Assembly: GCA_963841855.1 (NCBI GenBank)
Contig: CAWJEJ010000001.1
Coordinates: 682,001-746,000, forward strand
Direction: 5' to 3'
Source of the DNA: CAXBBB01 sp963841855
GTDB taxonomy: Bacteria > Bacteroidota > Rhodothermia > Rhodothermales > BA12
Length of the DNA: 64,000 nt
A model generated the notes under the pieces. It was given only the letters and a program-made list of their open reading frames with translations, did not search any database and was not told where the DNA came from. The number at the start of each line of letters is the position of its first letter. The stretch's first letter is position 1. The position numbers and the translations under genes were made by a program. Below, piece by piece: positions 43,720-53,824 of this stretch.

Positions 43720-43740
43720 GTAAACCCGCGCATTCCGTTG

Positions 43741-43778
43741 AGGGAGTCTGTCCAAATGGGCAGGCTCCCTTTCCGTTT
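43741..43778. terminator. Bidirectional terminator between rlpA-like gene and nadC
   Basis: AGGGAGTCTGTCC (43741-43753) pairs along its full 13 bp (two G-T pairs) with GGCAGGCTCCCT ending at 43770, loop AAAT, followed by TTCCGTTT. It lies between two convergent genes and could serve both. Confidence 0.75.
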
Positions 43779-43791
43779 GGACCGACGGCGA

Positions 43792-44706
43792 TCAGGCGAG
43801 GTCGATGTTGAGTGAGATGTCGAGAGCAGTCACGCTGTGCGTCAGCGCACCGACGGACACGAAATCGACACCGGTGCGGGCAATCTGCGCGACCGTTTCG
43901 AGCCGCACGTTGCCGGACGCTTCGGTCTGGATGCGTCGGTCCGTGGCTCGTTCCGGATCGTGCGTGCGCACCTCACCCAAGGCAGCTTCGAGCGGAGCGA
44001 CGTTGAGAACGCCATCTTCGACTCGGGCGAAGTTGTCGAGCAGCAGGTAGTCGAGCAGTCCGGTCGCGGCGGCCAGCCTGACTTCACGCAGCGTGCGGGC
44101 TTCGCACTCGATCTGAATCTCGGGAGCGCCTGTATCACGCCACTTGGCCGCAGCGTGAATCGCCTGAGCGATGCCTCCCCGAGCCGCGATGTGATTGTCT
44201 TTGATGAGAATGCGGTCGTAGAGCCCGATGCGATGGTTCGTCCCACCTCCCAGCGCGACGGCCCACTTGTCGAGCGCGCGCAGACCGGGAGCCGTCTTGC
44301 GCGTGTCAAGCACGCGAGCGCGCGTGCCTTCAATGGCGGCGACGTAACGGGCCGTTTCGGTCGCGATGCCGCTCATGCGCTGCATTACGTTGAGGATGGT
44401 GCGCTCGGCAATGAGAAGGGCACGCGCCGGCCCCCTCACCGATCCGAACGAAGCGCCTGCTCTCAGCGCGTCGCCGTCCGAGACCGTCCATTCGGCTTTG
44501 AGATCGGCACGCGAAAAAACGTAGTCTGCCACGCCCAACCCGGCGACGATTCCGTCCGACTTGAGCAGGAAAGACGCTGTCGCCTGCGTGCTTTCGGGGA
44601 TCGTACTGAGCGTCGTCACGTCCTCGCTGCCGCCCAGGTCTTCGTCGAAGGCGAGGCCGAGCAGCGTGTCGAGATGATCGGTCGAGAGGTAGTCGGGAGC
44701 AGTCAT
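43792..44706 (-). CDS. nadC: Nicotinate-nucleotide pyrophosphorylase (carboxylating)
   Basis: NadC makes nicotinate mononucleotide from quinolinate and PRPP in de novo NAD synthesis. The 304-residue protein has EDLGGSEDVTT near residue 20, RTILNVMQRMSGIAT, the catalytic-site segment DTRKTAPGLRALDKWAVALGGGTNHRIGLYD with KDNHIAARGG, and the C-terminal phosphate loop TGVDFVSVGALTHS. All expected blocks are present. No nadA/nadB is nearby. Divergent from uvrA. Confidence 0.96.
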   Translation of the reverse strand: MTAPDYLSTDHLDTLLGLAFDEDLGGSEDVTTLSTIPESTQATASFLLKSDGIVAGLGVADYVFSRADLKAEWTVSDGDALRAGASFGSVRGPARALLIAERTILNVMQRMSGIATETARYVAAIEGTRARVLDTRKTAPGLRALDKWAVALGGGTNHRIGLYDRILIKDNHIAARGGIAQAIHAAAKWRDTGAPEIQIECEARTLREVRLAAATGLLDYLLLDNFARVEDGVLNVAPLEAALGEVRTHDPERATDRRIQTEASGNVRLETVAQIARTGVDFVSVGALTHSVTALDISLNIDLA

Positions 44707-44822
44707 GGAAGCGATGGAAAATCAGGGGCAAACTACCACATCTCGCCGCTTATGCCGCGCAGCAGACATAGGAACGCACACTCAGCTAAATCGGTAGCAA
44801 CAGGCTCACATTCAGGTTCCCC

Positions 44823-47800
44823 ATGCACGATCAGATCACGATCCGCGGCGCGCGCGTCCACAACCTGCAAAACGTCGACGTGGACTTACCGCGCGATCAG
44901 TTGGTGGTCATTACGGGCCTGTCGGGCAGCGGCAAGAGCAGTCTGGCGTTCGACACGATCTACGCCGAAGGGCAGCGCCGCTACATGGAATCGCTGAGCG
45001 CCTACGCGCGGCAGTTCTTGGGCATGATGGAGCGCCCCGACGTGGACTTCATCGATGGACTCTCGCCCGTCATTTCGATCGAGCAAAAAACCGTCAGCCG
45101 CAACCCGCGCTCGACCGTCGGCACGGTGACCGAGATTTACGACTTCCTGCGACTGCTCTATGCACGCGCGGCGACGGCCTACTCGTACGTCAGCGGCGCT
45201 CCGATGCGCAAGCAGAGCGACGACGAGATCATCGACGGGATTGCGAGCGTGGGCGAAGGAGCCAAAGTGATTCTGCTCGCCCCGGTCGTCAAGGGCCGCA
45301 AGGGACACTATCGCGAACTGTTCGAGCAGGTCGCCAAGCAGGGATACGAGCGCGTCCGGGTCGACGGCGAACTGCGCGAGATCGAGAGCGGCATGAAGCT
45401 CGACCGGTACAAGACGCACGACATCGAAGTCGTCGTCGACCGGCTGGTGATCAAAGACGGCATCCGCACACGCGTCGCTCAATCGGTCGATACGGCGCTC
45501 GGAATGGGCGAAGGAACCGTCATCGCGCACCTGCCGGATGAATCGCGCGACGTGCTCTTTTCGCGCCACTTGGTCGACCCCGAGAGCGGCCTGAGTTATG
45601 CCGAGGCGTCGCCCAACACGTTTTCGTTCAACAGCCCGTACGGCGCGTGCCCGACGTGCGGCGGGCTGGGCGTGCGCCGCGAAATCGACCTCGACTTGGT
45701 GGTGCCCGAGCCGTCCAAGTCCATCGACGACGGCGCGCTCGTCCCGCTGGGTCAGCCGCGCGACGTGTGGGTGTTTTCGCAACTGGGAGCAGTCGCCGAC
45801 GCGTACGGGTTCGACTTCCAAACGCCGTTTGAGAAGCTGACCAAGAAGCAGAAAGAGGTGATTCTGCACGGCGCGGGCGACGAGCAGTTCGAGATCGTGT
45901 ACACGTACAAGCGGCGCGAGGTGAAGTACCAGCACCGGTTTGGCGGCGTGTTCGGGCACATCCAGCATACGTTCGACAACACGAGCGCCCCCGCCCAGCG
46001 CAAGTGGGCCGAGGCGTTTATGCGCCCCATGCCCTGCACGACCTGCAATGGCGGACGCCTCAAGCCCGAAGGTCTGGCCTACCGGTTTGCCGATAAGACC
46101 ATCGCCGATCTGGTGCAGATGGACCTGGGCGCGCTGGCGGCGTTTTTCCACGGGTTGGACGTGTCGGTGGATGGGGGTGCGGATACATCAGTGCCCGACC
46201 CCGGCACCGGACCCGTAGGGGCGGCTCGGCGAGCCGCCCCTACCACCACCGCATCACCCCCGGCATCCGGCCCCCAAACCGATCCGGCATACGACCCCGA
46301 ACCCGACCTCGACATCCCCCTGACCGAGCGGCAGCGCACGATTGCACGGCCCATCGTCAAGGAAATCCGCGAGCGGCTGGACTTCATGGTCGGCGTCGGC
46401 GTCGAATACCTCAACCTGGATCGCCCCGCGCGGACACTGTCGGGCGGCGAGAGCCAGCGCATTCGGCTAGCCACGCAGATCGGTACCCAACTGACGGGCG
46501 TCCTCTACGTGCTCGACGAACCCAGCATCGGTCTCCACCCGCGCGACAACACCAGGCTCATCGACAGCCTGAGGAGCCTGCGCGACCTGGGCAACTCGGT
46601 CTTGGTCGTCGAGCACGACCGCGAAATGATCGAAGCCGCCGACTACGTGGTCGACATGGGACCGGGAGCGGGCGAGTTGGGCGGCCACATCACGGCAGCC
46701 GGGCCGCAAGGCGATCTGCGCGACCTGGACGGGCAGGGCAGCCTAACCAACGCCTACCTCGACGGGACGCGGCACGTCCCGATTCCGTCGACGAGGAGCG
46801 AGGGCAATGGCGATGCGCTCGTGCTGACCGGCGCGCGCGGCCACAACCTCAAAGGCGATACGCTCAAGCTTCCGCTGGGCACGTTCACGGCCGTTACGGG
46901 CGTCAGCGGCAGTGGCAAGTCGAGCCTGATCAACCAGACGCTCTACCCGCTGCTGGCGGCCCACCACCACAACGCCCTGCGCGTCCCTCTCCCCCACTCG
47001 GACATCGACGGGCTGGACCTAGTCGACAAAGTGATCGACATCGACCAGTCGCCCATCGGCCGGACGCCGCGAAGCAACCCGGCGACCTATACGGGCCTGT
47101 TTACGCACCTGCGCGACCTGTTCACCCAGCTTCCCGAGAGCAAAATCCGCGGCTACAAGCCCGGTCGGTTCTCGTTCAACGTCAAGGGCGGGCGGTGCGA
47201 GGCGTGCAAGGGCGCGGGCATCGTCAAGCTCGAAATGAACTTCCTGCCCGACGTGTATGTGACGTGCGACACGTGCAAGGGCAAGCGCTACAACGCCGAG
47301 ACGCTCCAGGTGCGCTACAACGGTCGCAACATCGCCGACGTGCTCGACATGACGGTCGACGACGCCCTGCTCCTCTTCGACGCCGTCCCGCGCATCAAGC
47401 GCAAACTCAAAACGCTGGCAAGCGTCGGCCTGGGGTACATCCGACTGGGGCAGCAGGCGACGACCGTTTCGGGCGGTGAGGCGCAGCGCATCAAGCTGTC
47501 CAAAGAACTCAGCCGACCGGGGACGGGCCAGACGCTCTACATCCTCGACGAGCCGACGACTGGTTTGCACTTCGAAGACATCCGCCACCTGCTCGCCGTC
47601 TTGCGCGCGCTGGTCAAAAAGGGCAACACCGTCCTGGTGATCGAGCACAACATGGACGTCGTCAAAGTCGCCGACCACGTAATCGACCTCGGACCGACCG
47701 GCGGCGCGGGTGGCGGGCACATCCTGTTCGCCGGAACGCCCGAAGAACTGGCCGAGCAGGACACCCCGACGGCCCGCTACCTCCGCGAAGAACTCGAACG

Positions 47801-47915
47801 CGGCGTCTACGACGACAGCGATGATCTCGACCTGTCCGACAGCGAGTCAGATGGTGACGACGACTACGAAGACGAACCAGTCGACGAGGAGGAAATCGTA
47901 GAGACTGGGGCTTGA
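44823..47915 (+). CDS. uvrA: Excinuclease ABC subunit A with an in-frame palindromic-repeat insertion
   Basis: UvrA recognises DNA damage and loads UvrB. The 1030-residue protein is longer than the usual ~940. It has Walker A GLSGSGKSSLAFD near residue 31, the first zinc finger CPTCGG, a second finger-like CTTCNGG, first signature LSGGESQRIRLA and Walker B LYVLDEPSIGLHPRDN. The second half has GVSGSGKSSLIN, the zinc finger CEACKGAGI...CDTCKGKRY, and LSKELSRPGTGQTLYILDEPTTGLH. Between FFHGL and LTERQRTIA about 55 proline/alanine-rich residues replace a short link; they include a 29 bp palindrome. The C-terminus carries a long acidic tail. It ends 28 bp before the FtsZ-like gene. Confidence 0.96.
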   Translation: MHDQITIRGARVHNLQNVDVDLPRDQLVVITGLSGSGKSSLAFDTIYAEGQRRYMESLSAYARQFLGMMERPDVDFIDGLSPVISIEQKTVSRNPRSTVGTVTEIYDFLRLLYARAATAYSYVSGAPMRKQSDDEIIDGIASVGEGAKVILLAPVVKGRKGHYRELFEQVAKQGYERVRVDGELREIESGMKLDRYKTHDIEVVVDRLVIKDGIRTRVAQSVDTALGMGEGTVIAHLPDESRDVLFSRHLVDPESGLSYAEASPNTFSFNSPYGACPTCGGLGVRREIDLDLVVPEPSKSIDDGALVPLGQPRDVWVFSQLGAVADAYGFDFQTPFEKLTKKQKEVILHGAGDEQFEIVYTYKRREVKYQHRFGGVFGHIQHTFDNTSAPAQRKWAEAFMRPMPCTTCNGGRLKPEGLAYRFADKTIADLVQMDLGALAAFFHGLDVSVDGGADTSVPDPGTGPVGAARRAAPTTTASPPASGPQTDPAYDPEPDLDIPLTERQRTIARPIVKEIRERLDFMVGVGVEYLNLDRPARTLSGGESQRIRLATQIGTQLTGVLYVLDEPSIGLHPRDNTRLIDSLRSLRDLGNSVLVVEHDREMIEAADYVVDMGPGAGELGGHITAAGPQGDLRDLDGQGSLTNAYLDGTRHVPIPSTRSEGNGDALVLTGARGHNLKGDTLKLPLGTFTAVTGVSGSGKSSLINQTLYPLLAAHHHNALRVPLPHSDIDGLDLVDKVIDIDQSPIGRTPRSNPATYTGLFTHLRDLFTQLPESKIRGYKPGRFSFNVKGGRCEACKGAGIVKLEMNFLPDVYVTCDTCKGKRYNAETLQVRYNGRNIADVLDMTVDDALLLFDAVPRIKRKLKTLASVGLGYIRLGQQATTVSGGEAQRIKLSKELSRPGTGQTLYILDEPTTGLHFEDIRHLLAVLRALVKKGNTVLVIEHNMDVVKVADHVIDLGPTGGAGGGHILFAGTPEELAEQDTPTARYLREELERGVYDDSDDLDLSDSESDGDDDYEDEPVDEEEIVETGA
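46215..46243. repeat. 29 bp palindrome inside uvrA
   Basis: GTAGGGGCGGCTCG (46215-46228) is the exact reverse complement of CGAGCCGCCCCTAC (46230-46243), with one central base. It is translated in frame as VGAARRAAPT. From memory, similar GTAGGGGCGG palindromes are dispersed intergenic elements in several phyla. Confidence 0.8.
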
Positions 47916-47943
47916 CATTACCTTTCCTTTCAAAAGGACACGG

Positions 47944-49182
47944 ATGGACATTTCAGATTTGACAAACTCAGGCAAGGCGGATCCTTCTGGCCATATTGGA
48001 AGTCGTTTCGAGTTCGTCGAGGACGAGCCGATTGCTGCTCGGATGGCCGTCATCGGCGTCGGCGGCGCTGGCGGAAGCGCGGTCAACAATATGATCGAGA
48101 AAGGCTTCTCCGGTGTCGACTTCATAGTGATCAACACCGACCAGCAGGCGCTCGCGTTCAACCTAGCGCCTGTCAAGATCCAAGCGGGACGCACGCTGAC
48201 CAAGGGGTCAGGTGCCGGAGCACGTCCCCAGGTCGGCGCCGAAGCGGTCGAGGAGTGCCGCGGTGAGATCGAAAAACTACTCGACGGCTACGATATGGTC
48301 TTCATCACGGCAGGCATGGGCGGCGGAACCGGGACCGGCGGCGCACCTACAGTCGCGCACATCGCGCGAAAGAAAGGAGTACTGACTGTCGGCGTCGTCA
48401 CACGCCCATTCGGGTTCGAGAGCAAGCGGCGCCATGTCAGCAGCGAACAAGGGATTGCAGCGCTGGTCGAAAGCATCGACACGCTCGTCGTCATTCCTAA
48501 CGAACGCCTCAGTGATGTCGCGCAGAAGCTTCCCATTGAGCAGGCGTTCGGCATGGCCGATGACATGATCTACAGAGCGGTGCACGGCATCGCCGATCTG
48601 ATCGCCGAGCACGGAATGGTACGGCTTAATTTCGCTGACGTGCGGGCCACATTTCGGGACGGTGGTCTCTCGCTGATGGGACTAGGGGAGGCGAAAGGAG
48701 AGGATAGAGCCGATATCGCTGCGCGAGAGGCGATCTCGTCGCCGATGCTTGATGGACTATCCATCAAGGGCGCACGCAACATCATCGTCAACATCACCGG
48801 CTCAAGTGATATAGGCATAACTGAGTCTACCAAAGCCGCCAGCCTAATCAATGATATCGCTGGACCTGAGGCAAAAATGATCTGGGGTTTAATACTCGAT
48901 GAGAGTATGGGCGAAATGATGCGTATAACTATTTATGCAACTGGATTGAATCAATCATTTTCTAATCTAGCATCAATAGATCCAATTGCAGATGAAAGCT
49001 CTGTCGCTCATGTAAGCTCTGAGTTGGTTCTCTACCTTGATCCTGGTGAAGCCGAACCTTCTCAGATCGCAGAGCTATATTCAGCACTCTCCAATCTGTA
49101 TGAGGTCATGGGCGGAAATGGAGTCATACTGGAAGAAGGTGGTAGTCTTTTCGTCAATCACGATAGCGACGTAGCAGCCTGA
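47944..49182 (+). CDS. Divergent FtsZ-like GTPase with altered T7 loop and unusual C-terminus
   Basis: A 412-residue tubulin/FtsZ-superfamily protein. The GTP-binding domain is well kept: IGVGGAGGSAVNNM, FIVINTDQQAL and the tubulin signature GGGTGTGG (126-133). The catalytic T7 loop, normally NxDxxD, reads R227-x-N229-x-x-D232, so two of three key positions differ and GTP hydrolysis may be impaired. It then follows FtsZ (GEDRADIAAREAISSPMLDG) to about residue 335. The last ~60 residues have VSSELVLYLDPGEAEP, IAELYSALSNLYEVMGG and an acidic end, not the usual linker plus FtsA/ZipA-binding peptide. An AAAGGA Shine-Dalgarno-like motif precedes the ATG. Codon use becomes clearly AT-rich after ~48770. 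It lies outside any division cluster. Confidence 0.85.
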   Translation: MDISDLTNSGKADPSGHIGSRFEFVEDEPIAARMAVIGVGGAGGSAVNNMIEKGFSGVDFIVINTDQQALAFNLAPVKIQAGRTLTKGSGAGARPQVGAEAVEECRGEIEKLLDGYDMVFITAGMGGGTGTGGAPTVAHIARKKGVLTVGVVTRPFGFESKRRHVSSEQGIAALVESIDTLVVIPNERLSDVAQKLPIEQAFGMADDMIYRAVHGIADLIAEHGMVRLNFADVRATFRDGGLSLMGLGEAKGEDRADIAAREAISSPMLDGLSIKGARNIIVNITGSSDIGITESTKAASLINDIAGPEAKMIWGLILDESMGEMMRITIYATGLNQSFSNLASIDPIADESSVAHVSSELVLYLDPGEAEPSQIAELYSALSNLYEVMGGNGVILEEGGSLFVNHDSDVAA

Positions 49183-49644
49183 ATGTCTGACTTAATCAAG
49201 AAGAGTGCATATCCAGATGACCTAGGCGCCCCAGGAGACAAAAGACAAAGGCGGATCAACTGGTTTATGAAAATAATCTACTCTATTAGAGGCCAAGCGT
49301 TTGATGATGTCAATCGACTCAAAGAAGCTGGTGTCAAAATCGTAGAAGCTGAGGCGGCTCATAAGATGGCTACTGCACGGAAAGTTGAAGCAGAGGCACA
49401 CGCAATTTATGTTGAGGCTGAGATAAAGCGAGAGCGCTTCCTTCAAGAGCCAGTAGCGAAGAAGCCTGTCGAAGTAGACAGTGTGGAGTTTAACGAGACT
49501 GACGATACGAACAAGGAGGAGGAGGCCATGCAGCGCCTGCTAGCTGCTGCTCGGGCGATAAAGTCCATGGGTGGACAAGTGATGTTTGACTCGGCTCAGA
49601 TATCGGAGGAGTTAGATAAACTGCTGGATGATGAGCAAAGCTAA
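49183..49644 (+). CDS. Small coiled-coil partner protein of the FtsZ-like GTPase
   Basis: A 153-residue protein of unrecognised family. Its ATG directly follows the TGA of the FtsZ-like gene (TGAATG), implying coupled translation. A positively charged N-terminal part (KRQRRINWFMKIIYSIRG) precedes a long helix near residues 45-85 (VEAEAAHKMATARKVEAEAH), probably coiled coil. After a short linker a second helix begins at EEEAMQRLLAAARAIKSMGG and ends in an acidic tail. The gene is as AT-rich as the 3' end of its neighbour and unlike the rest of the window, consistent with joint transfer. Possible roles as polymer adaptor or regulator are inference only. Confidence 0.7.
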   Translation: MSDLIKKSAYPDDLGAPGDKRQRRINWFMKIIYSIRGQAFDDVNRLKEAGVKIVEAEAAHKMATARKVEAEAHAIYVEAEIKRERFLQEPVAKKPVEVDSVEFNETDDTNKEEEAMQRLLAAARAIKSMGGQVMFDSAQISEELDKLLDDEQS

Positions 49645-49687
49645 ACTACCGATATAGAACTAGAACAGCCGCAGAAGGCGGAGCGTT

Positions 49688-49727
49688 AGCAAAGCAAAAT
49701 GCCCACCCCGGACAGACCAGAGTGGGC
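49688..49727 (-). terminator. Terminator of the suf operon
   Basis: Arms GCCCAC (49701-49706) and GTGGGC (49722-49727). On the minus strand the hairpin is followed by ATTTTGCTTTGC. It lies 27 bp beyond the sufD stop. Confidence 0.65.
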
Positions 49728-49753
49728 GGCAATCAAGAAAGCATCGAAGACGC

Positions 49754-51076
49754 TCAGCCGGTGAGGAAGCGGGCTTGCAGTTGCTCATCGACCCAGACGC
49801 GAAAGGGTTCTAGCTCCATCGTCTCGTTGACTTCCCTTGCGAAGGCGAGCAGGAGCAGCGCGCGAGCGTTTTGCATCGGGATGCCTCGTGCGCGCAGGTA
49901 GAACAGGGCTTCCGGGTCGAGCCGGCCCGTTGCGGCACCGTGAGAGCACTGCACATCATCGGCGTAGATCTCGAGCTCGGGCTTGGCATTCATCGTCGAT
50001 CCGTCGCCCAGCATCATTGCCCTGCTGGACTGGTAGGCGTTGATGCGCTGCGAGTCGGGGCGGACGAGGATTTTGCCGTTGAAGATGCCGGTTGCATCGT
50101 CCCACAAGACGTGCTTGTAAAGCTCATTGGACTCGCAGTCGGCTGCGGCGTGGTCCATGAACGTCGAGTTGTCGGCGTGCGCCTTGCCGTCGAGCAGGAA
50201 GAGGCCGTTCATGTGCGTGTCCGTATTCGAACCGGCCGACGTGACGCGGATGTTGTTGCGCAGCGTCTCGCCCGACAGACCAACGGTGATCGTCGTAAAA
50301 ACCGACTCGTCCTCCTGATGCGCATCGAAGGTGGCGACTTCGGTCACGTTCGGTCCTTCGTCCTGAACGCGATAGTGCGTGACCGTCGACTTGGCGCCGA
50401 CGTAGAACTCAGCGACATAGTTGACGAACAGCTTGCTCTCGCCATGCACACGCGTGGTGTCGACCAGAACGGCGTGCGCGTCGTCTTCGGCGACGACGAG
50501 CAGGCGCGGCTGCACCATCCGGCTCTCGCTTGCGGAGTGCAGCGAGACGATGTGGACTGGGCGATCAAGTGTGACGCCGGAGGGGACGTAGACGAATGCG
50601 CCATCGGCGAGGAATGCCGTGTTGAGCGCGGCGAACACTTCGTCGTCGGGACGCGAGTAAGCGCCCAGGTGCTTGTCTACCAGTGTGGCGTGCTGAGCCG
50701 CTGCCGACTGGAGGCTGGTGACGATGACGCCATCGGGCAGATCGCCGATGCGTGAGAGATTGGCATCGAAGCGTCCGTCGACGAGGACGACGATGTCGGC
50801 GTCGAGGCCGGGCATCAGGGCAGCGTCTACGTCAGCTGACGTAGGCGAGAAGGGCTGCTCGGCCTGAGTGAGGGCGTACTCGTGAACGAGGATTTTCTCG
50901 ATCGCGGTGTATTTCCACGACTCGCTGCGGCGCGTCGGCAGGCCAAGTCGTTGGGCGTGGGCGAGCGCTTCGATGCGGAGCGTGTGGACGTGGGCGTTGG
51001 AGCCGTTGAGCGTGTGTCCGTCGAGCGCGGCGTGCGCGGCGACGAAGCGGTCGAGGCTGCTGGGGGTTACGGTCAT
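49754..51076 (-). CDS. sufD: Fe-S cluster assembly protein SufD
   Basis: Scaffold partner of SufB and SufC in iron-sulfur cluster assembly. The 440-residue protein has an N-terminal helical part (ALAHAQRLGLPTRRSESWKYT) and the SufBD beta-helix with GAFVYVPSGVTLDRPVHIV and TDTHMNGLFLLDGKAHADN. The diagnostic C-terminal block is SSRAMMLGDGSTMNAKPELEI followed by VQCSHGAATGRLDPEALFYLRARG. ATG 51076 is preferred over 51115. Last gene of the minus-strand sufB-sufC-sufD unit, followed by a terminator. Confidence 0.95.
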   Translation of the reverse strand: MTVTPSSLDRFVAAHAALDGHTLNGSNAHVHTLRIEALAHAQRLGLPTRRSESWKYTAIEKILVHEYALTQAEQPFSPTSADVDAALMPGLDADIVVLVDGRFDANLSRIGDLPDGVIVTSLQSAAAQHATLVDKHLGAYSRPDDEVFAALNTAFLADGAFVYVPSGVTLDRPVHIVSLHSASESRMVQPRLLVVAEDDAHAVLVDTTRVHGESKLFVNYVAEFYVGAKSTVTHYRVQDEGPNVTEVATFDAHQEDESVFTTITVGLSGETLRNNIRVTSAGSNTDTHMNGLFLLDGKAHADNSTFMDHAAADCESNELYKHVLWDDATGIFNGKILVRPDSQRINAYQSSRAMMLGDGSTMNAKPELEIYADDVQCSHGAATGRLDPEALFYLRARGIPMQNARALLLLAFAREVNETMELEPFRVWVDEQLQARFLTG

Positions 51077-51167
51077 GAGGTCGGTATCAATCAGGCGGCG
51101 CGGCTCCCGTAGCAACGGGACATGCCCCGTCGGTACATGCGTTGGTAATGAGGATGGGAGCGGCGGG

Positions 51168-51929
51168 TTAGGCGGCGGCCATCTCCTCTTCGATCCAGTC
51201 GTAGCCGCGGGCTTCGAGTTCTTTGGCGAGTTCGGGGCCGCCGGTTTTGACGATTCGGCCGTCCATCAGTACGTGCACCACGTCGGGCACGATGTAGTCG
51301 AGCAGGCGCTGATAGTGCGTGATCACGAGGAACGCGCGGTCGTCCGAGCGCAGGCGGTTGACGCCTTCGCTGACGACGCGCAGTGCGTCGATGTCTAGGC
51401 CGCTGTCGGTCTCGTCGAGGATGGCGAGTTGGGGTTCGAGTAGCGCCATCTGGAAGATCTCGTTGCGCTTTTTCTCTCCGCCCGAAAAGCCTTCGTTGAC
51501 CGAGCGCTGCTTAAGGTCGGCACGCATCTCGACGAGTTCGGCCTTCTCCTTCATCAGCTTGAGAAACGGTCCGGCGCGCAGTTCTTCCATGCCGTTGTGC
51601 TTGCGGACGGCGTTGACGCTCTCCTTGAGGAAGTTGGTCATCGACACGCCCGGAAGCTCGACCGGGTATTGGAACGCCAAAAAGACGCCTTCGCGTGCGC
51701 GCTCGTCGGGGTCCATGTCGAGCAGATCTTCGCCCTTGTACGTCACGCTGCCTTCGGTGACCTCGTACTCGTCGCGACCGGCGAGGACGTTGGCGAGCGT
51801 GCTCTTGCCGCTGCCGTTGGGTCCCATGATGGCGTGGACCTTACCGGCTTCTAGTTCGAGGGTGACGCCTTTGAGGATCGGCGTGCCGTCGATTTCGGCG
51901 TGGAGGTTCTGGATGTTGAGAAGCGACAT
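51168..51929 (-). CDS. sufC: Fe-S cluster assembly ATPase SufC
   Basis: ABC-type ATPase that drives the SufB-SufD scaffold; cytoplasmic. The 253-residue protein has Walker A GPNGSGKST near residue 36, FLAFQYPVELPGVSMTNFLK (SufC-specific), the signature FSGGEKKRNEIFQ, Walker B LAILDETDSGLDIDALR and the switch histidine in FLVITHYQRLLDYI. It lies between sufB, from which a repeat-filled 218 bp gap separates it, and sufD. Confidence 0.97.
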   Translation of the reverse strand: MSLLNIQNLHAEIDGTPILKGVTLELEAGKVHAIMGPNGSGKSTLANVLAGRDEYEVTEGSVTYKGEDLLDMDPDERAREGVFLAFQYPVELPGVSMTNFLKESVNAVRKHNGMEELRAGPFLKLMKEKAELVEMRADLKQRSVNEGFSGGEKKRNEIFQMALLEPQLAILDETDSGLDIDALRVVSEGVNRLRSDDRAFLVITHYQRLLDYIVPDVVHVLMDGRIVKTGGPELAKELEARGYDWIEEEMAAA

Positions 51930-51973
51930 GGAGTGGATGTGTGATTTGAAAAGTGGTATTGAGTGGGCCGTTT

Positions 51974-52088
51974 GGACCCCTCCGCCCTTCGGGCACCTCC
52001 CCTCGGTAAGGGGAGGACGGGCTTCGAGTTAGCTGAGAGTTTCGTCCCCTCCTCTCGGAGGAGGGGTGCCCATCGGGCGGGGTGGTCC
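51974..52088. repeat. Compound inverted repeat between sufB and sufC
   Basis: Outer complementary ends GGACC...GGTCC enclose two perfect hairpins: CCTCCCCT (51996-52003) with AGGGGAGG (52009-52016), and CCCCTCCTC (52046-52054) with GAGGAGGGG (52058-52066). The pairs TCCGCCCTTCGGGCACC and GGTGCCCATCGGGCGG also mirror each other. It fills the 218 bp sufB-sufC gap; nothing else is seen there. Confidence 0.75.
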
Positions 52089-52147
52089 GGCTGCTTAGCC
52101 AATCCACAGATCAGCAGCGCCGACGGTGCCCAAGGGCGTGACGAACG

Positions 52148-53612
<1,465 letters not shown>

Positions 53613-53824
53613 AGTCGGTCGGTGGCATTGGGAAGTCGGCGCGCGCGTCCGCATTGGACGGCTTTCGGTAACAGGGGCGTAGCGCGCACCGTTCCCCCGA
53701 ATTGGCCTTTTCGACGGCGTTCGCCCCGGTTTCACTCGGCATTGAAAATGGATGGGCAGTCTGCCAGAAACCGGCCGGCGCACGTCTCGTTGCTCCCACT
53801 CCCTCGCCCCGACCCCGCCACCCG

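Noticed and set aside
47944..49182. Calling the gene the housekeeping cell-division ftsZ
   Set aside because: Altered T7 loop, missing C-terminal peptide, AT-rich 3' part and no neighbouring division genes argue for a paralogue.
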